Shown one piece after another: positions 6,254-7,057 of a stretch of 7,057 nt of DNA. The translations under genes and the position numbers were made by a program. The notes under the pieces are model-generated. The model searched no databases and had not been told where the DNA came from. It worked only from the letters and a program-made list of their open reading frames with translations. Each line of letters begins with the position of its first letter. Within the stretch, counting starts at the first letter, position 1. Source of the DNA: Flavobacterium sp. (GTDB lineage Bacteria; Bacteroidota; Bacteroidia; Flavobacteriales; Flavobacteriaceae); assembly GCA_012032075.1 (NCBI GenBank), contig JAAURU010000192.1:1-7057 (forward strand), written 5' to 3'.

Positions 6254-7056
6254 TTAACTCATTAATTTACTTTTTTTCGGGTCAAAAAATTTAATTTCAA
6301 ACGTTTCTTGATAAATGTAATAGTTAAATTCTTTATTTTCAGTAGTTTTTACTCTTACCCAATAGTAATTTTTGTCATTTTCTTGTGGAGATTCAAGAAT
6401 TTCTGTTCCAGCCCAATCTTGATTTTCAGGCAATTTTTCCATTAGGTTAAATATTTTTGTTATATTCTCATTGTCAGAATCAGCGATATCAAAGCTTGGA
6501 TTTTCTGTCGGAAAATAAATTTCATTCAAAAGTTTTGGATTGCTCTTTTCAAGTTCTTCAAATCTATTTACGGCTAGTTTATAATATGCATAATGTTTAA
6601 TTGTCTTGTCTTTTTTTATTTCACTATATATTTTATAAGCTTCGTTTCTATTTCCAATACTTTCATTATAATTTGCAAATGCATAATCATAAATATACAA
6701 GCCTTTTCCAATACTGTCAACATAAGATTTTGCTTTATCAAATTCTTTTAGTTTTACATAATTTGCAGCAATTGCAACAGCTCTTTCATTAAAACTACAA
6801 TTTTCTAGTTTTAGTTCAGAAATAGATTTTTCATATTTACCAAGTTTGTAAAATAATTCAGCTTTCAAATAATGTAAATCACTTTCAATACTGCTTTTGA
6901 TTTGGGATTTATATTTATCCTTTTCGTTTTTATTTACTAATAATAAGCTATCTGATTTTGAAATTATCTAAATTCATGGGTTTTTTTGCTGATTTTTTCG
7001 TAGTAAGAAATTAATTGATTTTGAAATTTCATATATTCTTCGTGGACTTTATCCAT
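6254..7056 (-). pseudogene. Unrecognised TPR-like protein, one frameshift, possibly partial at right edge
   Basis: I do not recognise this protein. Reading left from ATG 7056 (or from beyond the edge), the frame gives MDKVHEEYMKFQNQLI and KKTHEFR, then stops at 6964-6966. The neighbouring frame continues with IISKSDSLLLVNKNEKDK to TAA at 6254-6256. One missing base near 6969-6970 would join them into about 267 residues. The N-terminal third is charged and helical, possibly coiled coil. The middle shows tetratricopeptide-like helix pairs (LHYLKAELFYKLGKYEKSISEL, KLKEFDKAKSYVDSI, ESIGNRNEAYKIYSEI). The C-terminal 70 residues look like a small beta-rich domain (KNYYWVRVKTTENKEFNYYIY). No signal peptide or lipobox is seen at the ATG, but the true start may lie outside. 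It is oriented against lptB, very AT-rich, and followed by the structured noncoding gap, which suggests accessory DNA. Confidence 0.6.
6964..6972 (-). other. Frameshift in the TPR-like gene
   Basis: The upstream frame reads GAA TTT AGA TAA and the downstream frame needs ATA ATT TCA AAA TCA. Adding one base within TTTAGATAA (for example a second A after TTT) joins them. The window is narrow because the downstream frame has a TAG at 6968-6970. Confidence 0.65.
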
Positions 7057-7057
7057 C

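Overview
The window looks like Bacteroidota DNA, most probably from the Flavobacteriia/Cytophagia side. The evidence is an AT-rich sequence with no strong Shine-Dalgarno sites, a good match to the Bacteroidota -7 promoter box (TAnnTTTG) between two divergent genes, and protein sequences (HRDC-type RecQ, KpsF, TatC, LptB) of the kind found in that phylum. No complete new biological system is visible. The genes are mostly housekeeping, and the points of interest are the mosaic recQ, a cluster of frameshifts, and two structured noncoding stretches.

Layout. Positions 2-619 (+) hold the 3' end of purA (adenylosuccinate synthetase). Facing it, 671-2845 (-) is a full-length recQ helicase gene broken by three frameshifts. 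A short divergent promoter region separates recQ from a rightward cluster: kpsF (arabinose-5-phosphate isomerase, one frameshift, about 2932-3901), tatC (3901-4722, overlapping kpsF by one base), and a small carboxymuconolactone-decarboxylase/AhpD-like protein (4726-5079, 3-base gap). A 129-base spacer made of degenerate 8-bp repeats follows, then lptB (5209-6015), whose stop codon lies inside a strong 24-base palindromic terminator. Positions 6016-6253 are noncoding and contain a GC-rich hairpin element plus nested inverted repeats. On the minus strand, 6254-7056 is an unrecognised, apparently TPR-like protein gene, frameshifted once and possibly running off the right edge.

How the genes fit together. 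KpsF makes arabinose 5-phosphate, the precursor of Kdo in LPS. LptB is the ATPase of the LPS export machine. TatC is the receptor of the twin-arginine translocase. The middle block is therefore an envelope-biogenesis cluster divergent from a DNA-repair helicase.

Main caution. Hand-counted 60-base samples give about 40-48% GC in most of the left part and about 25-33% in most of the right part, with the change inside recQ near its very conserved DEAH segment (about 2360-2416). Preferred leucine codons change from TTG to TTA across the same point. Together with five frameshifts in three genes, this suggests either an assembly chimera of two related genomes or low-quality consensus. A natural recombinant or pseudogenised locus is possible but less likely.
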